A stretch of 64,000 nucleotides of DNA, from assembly GCA_037176885.1 (NCBI GenBank), contig JAWWNJ010000054.1, positions 1,054,001 through 1,118,000 of the forward strand. Direction: 5' to 3'. This DNA comes from Favolaschia claudopus (taxonomy: Eukaryota; Basidiomycota; Agaricomycetes; Agaricales; Mycenaceae). This document shows, piece by piece, positions 22,461 to 33,467 of this stretch. The translations under genes were made by a program, and so were the position numbers. How positions within the stretch are numbered: the first letter of the stretch is position 1; each line of letters starts with the position of its first letter. Below the pieces are notes generated by a model, which had not been told where the DNA came from, did no database searches, and saw only the letters and a list, made by a program, of their open reading frames with translations.

Positions 22461-23492
22461 ATGGCAACCCCCGCAGTTCCTCAGGACCTTTATTCCTACT
22501 GCACTCTCCTTCGAAGCGAACTACAGCGCGTCCACGACCGTCTTGATCGTCTTGAGTTTGGGGACACTGCAGCCTCTACTCCCCGAGGGCATGCCTGGCG
22601 CTTCTCCTGGGATGGCACTCGCTGGGGCTCTGAACCTTCAACCCCAGCCCCTACCCCTGCCATCATCGCTGTCGGCCACACCGCCATACCACTCGCCGAA
22701 ACCCTCCCTACTGCACAGGACGCACCGTCCCGCTACTCGTGTACGCTTGTGGTGCCTGACTGGGTCGTCGGGCATATCGTTGGCCGTGGTGGTAAGGGTC
22801 TTCATCAGTCGCACGACATCTCCGGCGCCCAACTTCGAGCCTATACTGATAAGGCTTCCCCCTTGGAGCGCCGTGTATCTATCCGTGGTACCGACCAGCA
22901 AATCGGTGAAGCACTAATTGCGCTTGGGAAGCGTTTCATGCGTAAGCGTATCCGCTCTAAGAAGAAAGGTCCGTCACGCCTTTCCGGGGACCCTGCCCCT
23001 CCCCCTCCTGGCCCGGTGCCGGTTTTGCCGAACGCTTCTGGCGAGGGCGCTCGCCCGCTGAAGAAGCGCGCACACCCCGTCCATCCGTCTCAGCCACCGG
23101 CTCCGGTTCCACCCCCTCCAGCGGCCAGTGCTCAACCGCACCCAGGTGCCGCTACACAGCCAAGGAAGTCTGGGGTGCGATTTGCACCACAGGAGTCTTC
23201 CTACCCCGCCTCGAACTCCCTACCCCATAACCCTGCCACCATCTCTATTCCTACGCAGGTAATGGCGTCCCCAATTCCTACTCCCCGCCCCAGCTCTACT
23301 CCTTATGCCCCCTCGGTGGCCATGCCCACTGCCATCCCGTCCCCCTCTCCACGTTCAGTAGCTCCTTCGCCTATGGCCATTGATGCTATTCGACCTGAAA
23401 GGGGACGTCGACAACAGACGGCACGGCGAGGTGGTGCAGTGTCTGTTGACTCCCAGGGCAACCTACTCTTCCGTGGCGATCCAGAATTTTGA
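22461..23492 (+). CDS. KH-domain protein of a single-ORF LTR element
   Basis: A 343-residue protein with one KH domain at about 90-160 (SCTLVVPDWVVGHIV, GRGG loop, ISGAQLRAY, RRVSIRGTDQQIGEALIALG). The GXXG loop is canonical, so it should bind single-stranded RNA or DNA. A short helical start precedes it. A basic run (KRFMRKRIRSKKKG) and then a long proline- and serine-rich tail follow, ending in SVDSQGNLLFRGDPEF. Directly after the stop come a polypurine tract and an LTR, so the ORF lies where Gag or Pol would in a retroelement, but there is no RT. It may be a Gag-like nucleic-acid-binding protein of a non-autonomous element. I recall similar hypothetical proteins in mushroom genomes. The frame is intact. 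Confidence 0.75.
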   Translation: MATPAVPQDLYSYCTLLRSELQRVHDRLDRLEFGDTAASTPRGHAWRFSWDGTRWGSEPSTPAPTPAIIAVGHTAIPLAETLPTAQDAPSRYSCTLVVPDWVVGHIVGRGGKGLHQSHDISGAQLRAYTDKASPLERRVSIRGTDQQIGEALIALGKRFMRKRIRSKKKGPSRLSGDPAPPPPGPVPVLPNASGEGARPLKKRAHPVHPSQPPAPVPPPPAASAQPHPGAATQPRKSGVRFAPQESSYPASNSLPHNPATISIPTQVMASPIPTPRPSSTPYAPSVAMPTAIPSPSPRSVAPSPMAIDAIRPERGRRQQTARRGGAVSVDSQGNLLFRGDPEF

Positions 23493-23542
23493 AAGACCGT
23501 TCATTCTACTGGGCTTTGGTCTTCGTCGAGGCGACGAATCTT

Positions 23543-23552
23543 GAAGAGGGGG
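23543..23552 (+). promoter_or_regulatory. Polypurine tract of the KH element
   Basis: GAAGAGGGGG, followed by TGA and then the LTR terminus TGTCAGGGG, the same arrangement as in the gypsy element. Confidence 0.6.
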
Positions 23553-23555
23553 TGA

Positions 23556-23740
23556 TGTCAGGGGACTCCACAGCTATGACGTCCTTTGACTTGGGCAGAA
23601 GTTCTCTGTCTCCAAGACATCATGCTGTGTGCTCACTTATGTCATATCTTACGTCACCTCTTGTATATAAGTAGTCCGCTGGGGATCTCTGATCCCCAGG
23701 TTTGTTATCGACTTGGCTCCTGGACCCTTCTCCCCTTACA
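23556..23740 (+). mobile_element. LTR of the KH element, 185 bp
   Basis: It begins TGTCAGGGGACTCCAC and ends CTTCTCCCCTTACA. Only the first and last bases resemble the gypsy LTR. It contains a TATATAAG box near 23660, followed by a GATCTCTGATCCCC segment, a layout expected for the U3/R border. A matching 5' LTR was not found; the 3' LTR of the gypsy element occupies that position instead. Confidence 0.65.
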
Positions 23741-25149
23741 AAGACCTCCCTCAAGAGCGCCTGCGCAGGTGCCTCCCGAATAGAACCTCCATTCAAACCA
23801 GCCACGCCGCCGGTGTTATCAACCCGAAGTAATAAGACCCGGGACCCGGCCCAGGCTGGAGATGCCCAAATACGAAGAGCGTGGAGCATGGTGAAACGCT
23901 GACTATAGGGCAACTGTGGAAAACACCCAAGAAATGAAAGGAATTAAATCCCAAATCAAATCCCAAATATAATCCTAAACCACTATAAGATCGACGTGCG
24001 AGGTTCGGGGTTCCAGTCCAGTATAGACTGTGGCAATCCAACTATTCTAATACTCAAAATATACTAAACTCGAGCTTTCGCGATTGCTGACTTTGTACAG
24101 AGAACGTCTATACGAGTCCTATGTTGACACAGGAAGTGTGGGTTTCAACAAGGGTTTGAGATGTAACTCTTCTCAAGAGGTTTAGGTGTTTAAGTCGCTT
24201 GTTAAGCCAATATATTCCACGCATAAGATGTCCAATAACTGTTTCACGCGTCCCGTAGGTCAAAAGTTCTTATAATTCCACGCGTAAGTTCCCAAAATTT
24301 CCAATATTCCACGCGTACAATTCAAGAGATGATCCAACAGACAATATATATTGACGAAACAAACCAAAGAAACAAATAAGCTTCTGGAGTTTATCTCGAA
24401 TGGAGTCCAACGTCTAGTTGTTCACGAAGCCAACACTGGCTTGACGCTCACAACGAGAGGAGGGAATCCACTAGAGAACCAGTACATGAAACGATGCCTT
24501 TTATACCTTTCACTAATAATAAATAAGAGACCGAACACTTGACAAACGGGTATATTGTGAGAGAAACTAGGGCCCGCTATGCCCTCGCCCTATCCTTGGT
24601 GGCCAGAACAGGAAATAGATCAAAGGTTCATTCAATCCAAGTCCTTATCCCGATCATTATGTTATGACAGTGGGCCGCAGCGGCCCAATCAATATTGCCC
24701 AACTTGGCAGTAATACCCTTGGTATCATTGTCCCTCTTCGGACCTTGCTCCGTGATCGTAATACGGCGGCAGCCAACCCGGCGTGATGTGTAGTTCCATT
24801 GTAGGAATATTCCACTTCCGCAAACCCTCGCAATTGGTTTATAGAATTATTCGTGAAAGCCTCTTGCCTCCAGGAAACACTCCTTATGGCCTTTCGGCAG
24901 GTTCTTATAAGTCCCAAGTTATATCCCACTCATTCTGCCTTTGGTCGGAACACAGGGCGACTCCCAATCCTATTCCGGATGGTTAGAGACCTATCGTGAT
25001 AGGTCTGTTCTGGAATATTATAACTTCCATGCTATACCAGCGCAGTCGTAAACAGTGCCAGACCTCCCACTTAGTGTATAATCCTTTAACTGGCCGCTCA
25101 GGCAAACACCAGTCCTCATACGAGCGTATTCCCGTGGTATATAATGTAT
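23741..25149. other. Unassigned region
   Basis: No known domain. The block 24200-24330 repeats ATTCCACGCGTA-like motifs four times, and long frames are absent. A GGTTCGGGGTTCCAGTCC segment near 24010 resembles a tRNA T-arm, but no tRNA fold could be built around it. Confidence 0.3.
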
Positions 25150-25191
25150 TACGCTTTTAATACAATAGCACTTGGACTGAAAATGAATAAA

Positions 25192-28013
25192 TTCAGCCCT
25201 GGCCCAATACCGGGTCTATCAACGGCCCACAGCTCCTTGAAAAGGATAGACTTTCCCCGGTGCCGCCTGGGTACTCGCATCGCAAAAAAATCGATCGGTG
25301 CCTGCCGGGGCCCGAGATGACCGCCAATTCCTTTCGAGGAAGACCCACTGGCGTCAGTTAAGATAACCACGCCCGGGCGGTAAGGATGTAGAGACTGGAT
25401 ACCGTTCCAAGTCGGGAGAATACGAGCCCACTATTCCAAGTCACGGCGTGCACCTCTCGGGATGCGACGCCGACCAAAGGATGGGAAACGGGACAGCGCA
25501 TCATATACGCGACGGATGAAAGCGCGCCCCGCCGGCAGGACTTTCGTTGCAAACTGCAGAAGGCCAGCGACTGACTGGAGTTCCAAGAGGGTAGCAGATG
25601 CTCCGGATAGAAGGGAGTGTAGAGTAGCCATAATGCGCTGCAGCTTCTCTGCAGGGAGAGCAACCGTCCGTGGAGGCAACGGTGTCGATCTCAATCCCTA
25701 GGATAACCCCACGGGTAGACGGAGGAATGTCCTTCCCTGCCTTCCCAACCGGATGTGCGGAAAAACCAGTTGCGTCACAGATTGCGCGGAAGATTGCACG
25801 GTCACGCTCTGCAAGGTCATACTCGTCTGCGGCGCGAGCACCAAAGAAGTCGTCAAGGAAGTAGTCAAGAGGTGCGACCATTCGCCCGAGATCCAGTGCA
25901 GGGCCTCCGCAAACAAATTGAAAGTGAAGGGTGATGAGCGGGATCCAAATGGTAGGCGAACGTCAATGTAACCAACACCGTCAAAGTAGAAGCCGTACAG
26001 CAGAGAGTCGTCTGGGCATACTACGATGTGGCGAAACGCACGCCGCAGGTCAATCTTCCAGAGGAGAGCGCCAGGACCAAGGCGGCGGAGGCGGTCAAAG
26101 AAGGTGTCAAGCGAGGTGTAGGAGAGTGTTACTGCGTCAGAGGAGATGCTATCGTTGATAGACGAGAGGATAACAGTTCCCACAGGTGAGTAAACGACCC
26201 GGCGCTGCTCATGAATGAGGAGGGAGTCGACAGGGCGAAGCTCACCCAGAGAGAAATTTGCCAGAATGTCTGCAGCGGTTACAGCGTGCTCGGACGGTGT
26301 AGCAGGCAGATTTCGTGAGAAGGCACGGCCCGCTCGGGGGCCGGTGTATCCAATTGACGCACCATAGGTACAGAAATTATTTAGGTGTTATAAGAAGGAG
26401 GGGTCAGGATAATCCTGAAGTAAGAAAGATAACATAGCGGGATTAAGGGAGCTAGTAACACAAGGACCAGAGGTAGGGGCAACTGGGAATGTGATGTGTG
26501 TATTAGGACGGGGAGGGGGAGGATGCATTAGACGGGCAGCGAGATGAGCGGTATGCAAAAGGGGTGATAGAGAGGGTGGGGTGCGAGGAGCCATGTAGGT
26601 CTGCTCGGGCAGGGACATCTGCGAAAGTTTGGTGCGCAGATACTGTAGACGAAGCTCATCATAGCATCGTAGATGCTGCATCCGAAATAGGTCTGACACT
26701 TCCGCTGAACCCGGGTTACCCATCCCATGCTGAAAACAAGAGCGGATAACACCAAACGCGCGGGTTGACAGTCCGCTTCGCCACGTCAAGTGCGCCGGGA
26801 ACTCGGATGCAAGCTGCATAGGCAGCCGATCCAGGACACCTTCATCCCAGGAACGGAAACGTTTCCCGCAGCCGCCAGGTCCTGTTCGACACGCATATGT
26901 ATACCCAATTAACCAAAAACAGCTGTCAATATCGACGACACGACGTGGGCGTTTGACCACACCGTCGTGGGTGAGATGGTGGGTGCATCCAGGTGTAGGG
27001 CAAGGCAGCATGAAGGATGAACCAAGAAATCTCAAGGGATCCCACAAAAAGAAATCACACGCAAAGACGTGGTGAGGTTGAAGGTTGGAGTGTTTTTGCA
27101 TGAACCAGGATGACTGCCGCGAGATCCAGAATGTGCCGTTGGTGTAGTAGCGCGAGCGACCTGCGAGGGAGTCCAAGTCTCGCTTTAGTTCCGCCTGGAT
27201 ATCGTCGAGTCGGCTCTGGAACCACTCTGGGAACTTATGTCTTGTTTTACGGGTATCCTCCTCACTCTCCTCTTCCTCACCAAGCCCCTCGCCGTCAATG
27301 AATGAACGAGAATCAAATTCACCATCTACTACGACATCGGCAATCATGCCTGGTGAGTTCGACGAAGTTGTTGAGGGGAGAGATGACACCCGAACTGGGT
27401 CACCTGCAATCTGGCGCGCTCGCTCAAGCGTGCTGCGAGCAGGAGGGAGGGATGGGATTGTAGCAACAGAGGACGGTGGGGGAATCGGCAGCGATGACGC
27501 GTCAGAAGTGGCGGGCGTAACGGCCCGCACATCGGGGCTCGAGTTAGCGGTCTCCGTCAGTACGGGGGTCAAGATGGGACTGCGAGGACGAAGAAGACCC
27601 CGAGCCTGATGTAAGTACGACTGGCATTAGTATTTTAATAGGCAGTAGTGGCCCCAACAACGTACCAAACTGGAAAAACTAGCAGTACCATTACTTTGCG
27701 ATACATTCGGCACATTTGATCCCGCTTGAGAGTGTTTCTTCTGTACTGTTGATGACTTGGCCGGTGTTCGCACTGGCGGAGGAAGCTCCTTGGGCTTATT
27801 TTTTGAGCCCTTCGGGCGGCCGGGTCGTCGTTTTGTCTCTGTAGCGTGGGGCTCGAGATTGTCGGCAAAGCGGTCCGATGACGATGCAGGCGGTGTGAAC
27901 GCCTTCGATATTGAAACATGCCGTTCCAAAGTTATACCGGCAGACCGAGGGAACCAGATGAGAACAGTTGAGAACAGTCTAGAACAGTTGAGAGAATAGA
28001 ATGCGAAGCTCAA
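25192..28013 (-). pseudogene. AT-hook / zinc-binding / RT / RNase H gene, broken
   Basis: Exon 1 (28013-27666) encodes an AT-hook (RRPGRPKGSKNKPK). A 60-nt intron (27665-27606; GTACGT donor, ATACTAAT branch, CAG acceptor) keeps phase 0. Exon 2 from 27605 encodes a cysteine-rich domain (CPTPGC, CRTGPGGC, then RSWDEGVLDRLP and FPAHLTWRSGLS), resembling DUF6729 as I remember it. After a TAA (26390-26388) the same frame enters a DIRS/Ngaro-like reverse transcriptase: YGASIGYTGP, WKIDLRRAFRHI, RLPFGSRSSPF, YFLDDFFGA, then RNase H LTDASGSSSKGIGG and LFKELWAV. Relative to the copy at 49.2 kb there is a 1-base loss near 25885 and a 4-base gain near 25670; TAG (25433-25431) replaces a Trp. No methyltransferase or tyrosine recombinase was found, so placement in DIRS is an inference from RT motifs. 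Confidence 0.75.
27606..27665 (-). other. 60-nt spliceosomal intron
   Basis: Donor GTACGT (27665 down), branch-like ATACTAATG, acceptor ACATCAG ending at 27606. Both neighbouring exons are in phase 0, and removal joins the AT-hook frame to the cysteine-rich frame. Confidence 0.7.
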
Positions 28014-28215
28014 GCTGGACGTGAGGATATCGCTGTCAAAGACGTTGAAGAGTGTGCCCTAGTGTGCCGAAAAGCACAGCCTCTCGACACCTTCTTGACA
28101 GCGGTGTGGATTTAACAAGAGCAAACGGATGATAGACCGTTCATCACGGACAACCCAATTTGGTTAAATTCTGACTAATCCAGGTATCCCGAGGTATCTA
28201 CCCACAGCATAAGTA

Positions 28216-28786
28216 TGATAGCAGACACAACTTCATATCAAGCCGGAATTTTGCCCAAAATTCTTTGAAACTTGGGATTTAGCAGGAACTTGGGGTGGGT
28301 TTATAGGCAAAATTCGCATTTTAGAGAAAACGAAGTAACCCTAGTCTAGGGTTAGAAAAGCGCGAAATTTTTGCGCAAAATGTCAAAAGTGTGTGTACCT
28401 AACAGATTTTGGAAAAAAAAGGCATCAACCCATGGCCTAAAGTTAGTCAGTATCTCAACTCTGACCCCAGCAGACATCCATGGCAGAAATCTCCTGGTTT
28501 TGGTTGAGTTTTGGTCAAGGTTCAGTGGTGCGGCAGACATTTGATGCGCTGATGGAATCGTACAGCCACCAGCTATGTCTCGGCCCGGACCGAAAGCGCG
28601 AAATCCGTGGAAGGAAAAATGATTTTGTGGATTTTGAGACTTTTGACCCGAGGGATCTCTGGTCTTCCTTCTTATGGTCATTTCTGCACAGTTTCAATAC
28701 CATTGGGTGAAAACTGAGTGCACAGTAACAATTTCCAAATTAGGTATCTGACATTCTGACTTGTCACGAAGTTCGGTCCGCTATCA
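28216..28786. mobile_element. 571-bp MITE, TGATAGC family, copy 1
   Basis: The ends are TGATAGCAGACACAACTTC and, inverted, TGATAGCGGACCGAACTTC, flanked by TA (28214-28215, 28787-28788). The inside is a diverged, inverted copy of 37061-37625. ORFs inside translate the same in both copies only because the DNA is related. It lies just upstream of the RT gene start. Confidence 0.8.
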
Positions 28787-29036
28787 TATCTAGCCGCCAT
28801 TTGGAATGGCGGGGTTGCCAAAATCGGTCATTCCGAGGCTTTTCCTGGTGGTGGGCACCGACGGGTTTGATGGGCCATCAATCAGCCGGTGATCAATATG
28901 CAACCGGGAAATTTGATGGTTTAAGTTTCGGTCGTTCCGTTTGAGCGATATGAGGCCCTAGATATATCTGTAAGTAGGCAAATAGTCTTACAATTACTTC
29001 TTGACCATAAGGCCCCAAAATCTTTGTACTGTAATA

Positions 29037-29473
29037 GAGACTTTGCGCAGAGCCACCGGGAGCCACCCGGTGGCTCTCACGGCATGCGCTGTGGAGCGGC
29101 TACGCGCTATGGTGGCTCATTCGGTGGCTGGAAGAACAACTTGAAATTCATTTTCTTCGGCATTTTTTCATCCCCCTGGATGACCTCGAAGCGCTAGGCT
29201 CCCAAGCCCCCAGGAAGCACACCAAGGTTCCACGCCAACCGTCGGTTTTGCAAGAACCGGCCAAAAACGCACCAAATAAAGCGGGAAACTGGTAACCTAA
29301 CCACGACACCTCACTACATTGAGGTATAGTCACAGAGGTACCATGTAGATACTTGAAGCCCCACCTGCAACGCGGGCGACGAGCCACCAAACGAGCCACC
29401 ATATGCCGTAGCCGCTCCACAGCGCATGCCGTGAGAGCCACTGGTGGCTACCGGTGGCTCTGCGCAAAGTCTC
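29037..29473. mobile_element. 437-bp MITE, GAGACTTTGCG family, copy 1
   Basis: The ends are GAGACTTTGCGCAGAGCCAC and its inverse, extended by about 45 bp of imperfect repeat with GGCATGCGCTGTGGAGCGGC. TA flanks both sides (29035-29036, 29474-29475). Each arm has internal GGTGGCT/AGCCACC palindromes. Other copies: 58634-59060 (nearly full), 52969-53034 (end only). It lies 16 bp beyond the stop of the neighbouring gene. Confidence 0.82.
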
Positions 29474-29489
29474 TAATATTATTTCTTGA

Positions 29490-32411
29490 TTATTCTAACT
29501 CCTCCCAAGGCTCAGCCATCTCCTCGTCTTCCGGCTCCCAGTATTCCTCCCCAACCATCTCTACATCCTCGGGAAGTGCCAGCACTTCGTCAAACAGCTC
29601 ATCCAAGGTGATAGAACCGGCCTGTTCCTCCAAGAGAGCCAAGTGTGCTTCAAATGCGGCTTTAAGTGCAGCCTGTTTCAACGCCTTGACTTTCAAGGCA
29701 CTTTTGTTTGGTATTTCAATCTGTGGTTTTTTACCTGAGTTCCAGAGCCTTCGGAGCTTTTCCAGCTGTTCGTTGAGCTTTGCGTTCGTCATCCCCTTGT
29801 CCAAAATTGCTTTCGCGGGTACGGCATCCAGTCTTGATTGGATCTCCGCTTCTCGCGCCGCTTTGTCTGCCTTTGCTTGTTCTTTCTCAGCCACGAGCTT
29901 CGCGTCCCACTCCTTCTGCAATTGTCGACGCGTCTTCTCCAGTTTCTCTCCTCCTGCACCCGCGCTGCAGCAAGAACATGCTTGTGATACATGCTTGTGA
30001 TCATCTGGCGTGAAGAATTCTTGACAAAACTCCCATGTGCCGTTGCGCTGGTACATTGCGAGCCCATTGTGAGTATGCAGAGCACCCATCACGTTGTTTC
30101 GCGCCCAGACAATCCAGCCGCCCAGAGCCCCTTCGTGCAACTTCTCCTCTTCAGTTAGACCATCGATCACCCCGCCCGGCCCAAATTCGGAGGAAAAGCG
30201 AAACCACGTTGCTAAAGCGCCCTCAAGAAACTTGGGAAACATTGTCTCCAGGTGCGGCAACAGTCCCTGCCTATGAAGTTCCTTGATTTTATCCAGAAGT
30301 TCGGTGCGCTCGGGATTTTGCCCATCAAAAGTTGCTAGCGCGAATGACTCTGAGCTCAAATCAAGCCAGAGCTCGGGATTGTCAATCAAGGTCTGACAAT
30401 GGTTGCGGATGTCGCAATGAAGAGGTCCGAGGCTGATAGCATTCAGCCCTACACCCTCACCTCGCCGAACAGCACGCATGTACGGTGGCGAGATTGTTAC
30501 GTGGTACAACGCAAGGGCCGCGAGTTCGGTGAGTGTGGGTGGGTCGTTGAGGCCGGCCAATACATTTTTTTCGATGTTTGTCCAGGTCTGTGCGTCCTTT
30601 CGTATCCGTATAACCTCCAGGAATTGACGATACGCATCAAGGTTGATCAGCAGCTCTACAGCGGCCTCGCCGTGGCTTCCAAAGCGCGTATTATTGGTCT
30701 TCGGGAAGCTCTTGACGCGTTCGGCATTCAGAAAGTCCTCCATGAACAGTTGGTACGCATCTCCCTGCCCCCGTTTATCCAACGCGTTGTTGAGCACAGC
30801 ACCAGCCAGCGCAGTAAGTTTCGCGCCGCCGAACGCGATGTCTTCAAGGCCCTCCATAGGCTTGTCGCCCTCCTCGGGATGGAGAATTTTGCGAATCGCC
30901 TGAGCGGAGTCTTTGTTGGCGAGGGGAATGGGTCGCATATCCAGCTCTTTCCAGTAAGCCGTCATCACGGTGTTCCCGCCCTTAATGCTATTCAGGTCTT
31001 TGTGCATACAGCACCCAGACCACACCCACACCGTCAGGAGATGCCGGTCAGCATCGGAAAGCTCGGCCAAAGCCTCAACTCCGAGGCTTCGAATCATCGC
31101 ATTCAGCATCGCAGTGTCGCGTGCGGCCTGTTCTGAAATCGGTAGCGCGTTCCACGCGTCCCAACCCCCCACCGCGTCGATTTTTTTTTGTTCCAAACTC
31201 CACCATCAACGCAGCAAGCTTTAGCAAGTCGCCATCGAGCTCGGCAAGGCGCTTCTCGCCCAGCTCTTGAAGCAACTGTTCGTGTTTCTCCTTCCGCATC
31301 CCTTCTGAGACTGACTTTTCGACACTAGCGTGATCCCCACACATTCCCCGCAACCGACGGCAAATCAAACGAAAGTCGAGCTTGCCAACGCGCTGAGCAA
31401 GGGGGCTGGCATTGAAGCTTTTCATGACGTCCTCAAACACCTTAAGCCATGTGGCTTTCGATGTCTCGGCGCTGTGGTCTGTCGTGGATTCGACACCAGC
31501 AAACCGAACCTTCGCCGACTCCGACATGATGATATTCCCTTGCGCATCCCGCCCAACAGGGACGCGCATGTGGATGTGATGGGACTGGTAGTTCATTTTG
31601 CGGCGCGATGTGCTGTCGCTGCTGATTGTATAATCTTTCTTTCGTCGTGAGCATGCTAAGAAATATTCCACAGGAGCGAATCTTCCGTACCTTCGGCATT
31701 CTTCAACTCGAAACCCAGTTGCATACGTGCCATAAGTAAGCCCTCCAATGCAATTCGACCAACAGTCCGACGACTGATCACATTTGGCAGATCCAGTCCA
31801 AAAATCCGAGCAACCGCATTAATTGCGCCGCCAACCTTCCCCATCTTACACCCGCAGCTCTGCTGACCCATTCTTGATTTTTTCCTGGCCTGTTTTTAGA
31901 CGCTTGACCTGTTTCTTCAAAGTGCGGAGTGCGAGGCGAAGCGCTGAGAGCTCTTTAGCGCTTGCATGTCGGAACTCAGTTTCTCGTGGTCAGCCAGTTT
32001 CTGCTCCGCCTTTGCGAGTTTCGACTCTAATTCCGTGTCGTTCTTGAGGAGATCGTGTATGGCCCGCTCCGCAGACTTCCTCGCCGCCGCAGAAGCAGCC
32101 TGCATCTCGGCAGTAGCAGCAGCAACACTGGCATCACTGGCGGCAACCTTCCTCTTTAATTCCGCTATCTGCTCTTTGTGCCGCTTCTCCCGACGACGCA
32201 GTAAGATGTTTTCCTTCTTCAATTCCGCCACATAATTCAGGTCCACAGTCTCAAGCTTTTTCTTTGATTTCCGGGGGGAGGAAGCAGCTTTACGAGGAGA
32301 GCGTGGGGGATGGGTTGTTGGGGAAGATGGTGGATGGTTTTCCCTGTCGCTGGCGGCCTTTTTGGCGCGTGCTTTGGCAAGATGCCGACTTTGTCTTGAT
32401 ACGGGTGCCAT
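29490..32411 (-). pseudogene. Coiled-coil transposon protein, mushroom repeat family
   Basis: Blocks in order on the minus strand: 32411-31917, basic start and long coiled coil (YVAELKKENILLRRREKRHK...); 31850-31691, INAVARIFGLDLPN and ISRRTVGRIALEG; a 56-nt intron (31690-31635, GTACGG...AAAG); YTISSDSTSRRKMNYQSHHI and FAGVESTTDHSAETS; then, after a frame change at a run of nine A (31189-31181), the main block with GCCMHKDLNSIKGGN, NNTRFGSHGEAAV and a second coiled coil and acidic tail to the stop at 29490. I recall this layout from long hypothetical proteins repeated in agaric genomes and presumed to be transposases; I cannot name the catalytic residues. A further frame change between 31917 and 31850 is evident. 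The A-run shift could be a sequencing error. Confidence 0.6.
31635..31690 (-). other. 56-nt spliceosomal intron
   Basis: GTACGG donor at 31690, acceptor AAAGAAAG ending at 31635. Removing it joins ...KNAE to DYTISSDST in phase 1, restoring a motif that reads continuously. Confidence 0.55.
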
Positions 32412-33467
32412 GTCCTATGTAGACAAGTATTGAGTTATAGAATACTCTCTGGCAACCAGTTAGTGCTGAAGATTGCTCGCATACCTCTGAATGCGGTCTT
32501 AGAAGCGACAGGTGTACGTCGGGGCGCGTTTGGCGCGTCAATCGCGGTGTGTCACGCGTTCTGTCACACCCATTTTAGGAAATCTCACCCCAAATAAGTT
32601 TTGACCCATAACATCTCGTTTGACCCGATCCACGCGTCCAATCTCGGCCTCCCACGCGACTTTTGGCCTGATAATAACCCTAATAGAGCCACATTTTTCG
32701 AAATCGCGCGCCAAGTATTGATTCTGCTTTTCATATAGAAAGTGTCGCAAGAAAATCAAAATTTCGGCTCTATTACATTGTTTCTACAGAACAGCAAAAA
32801 TTAATCCACTACCATGCCCAGGGACCTAATTGGCTGTGAATATCTTATGGGCCTTCCCATTTCTCGGGGGGGGGAACAGGTGAGTGAGAATTGATCTGTC
32901 AGATCACTGATGAATCGTGGGAACCCTGTCGGTGCCCGCCACCACAAGTTTTCCTGGCTTTTCTGGAAAACGTGTTTTCCCGGCCGAGGGATTTCCCCTT
33001 GGGGAAGGGGAAAACAATGACCCACCGTGGGAACCTGGACCGTTTTGCCATCACCCTCGGACTCCCTCGGAATGGAGAAGTTCCGGCCCGATACTGATGG
33101 TGGTGGACAGAAATAAGAAAATAAAGAAACGAAAATATTGCGGGAGATTGAGGGAGATTCGGGGATCTCGGGGATATTTCTTGGTATCCATTTTCGGCTG
33201 ACATCGGCTTTTTGCGCTGCTGTCACGGCTCGGCTCCCAACGTTACGGCTTGCCGTCTCTTGGCCAGATACTGAAATAAAGCCCAAAGATACTCGTTTTA
33301 GGGTCAAAAAGTCTGAGATAAAGGGAGGAATGTCTTTCATCGTATAAAAGACCTCCCAAATATCCAAGGCCATTTTCCTGCTCTGGTTGTTCACCAATCC
33401 ACTCACATCAGCTGTTCAGATACTGACCGGGGTTTGGAATAAGATCAATCACGACAGCTTCACGTGT
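32412..33467. other. Unassigned region
   Basis: GC-rich, with mirrored AAAACGTGTTTTCCC / GGGGAAAACAATG blocks near 32960-33020. No gene is supported; the 201-residue minus frame at 32801-33406 has no motif. Confidence 0.3.

Noticed and set aside
23980..24060. Possible tRNA (GGTTCGGGGTTCCAGTCC)
   Set aside because: The T-loop does not fit GTTCRANNC, and no acceptor, D or anticodon arms could be paired.
30399..31136. 245-residue plus-strand frame
   Set aside because: Antisense shadow of the coiled-coil transposon gene, whose minus-strand frame has recognisable blocks.
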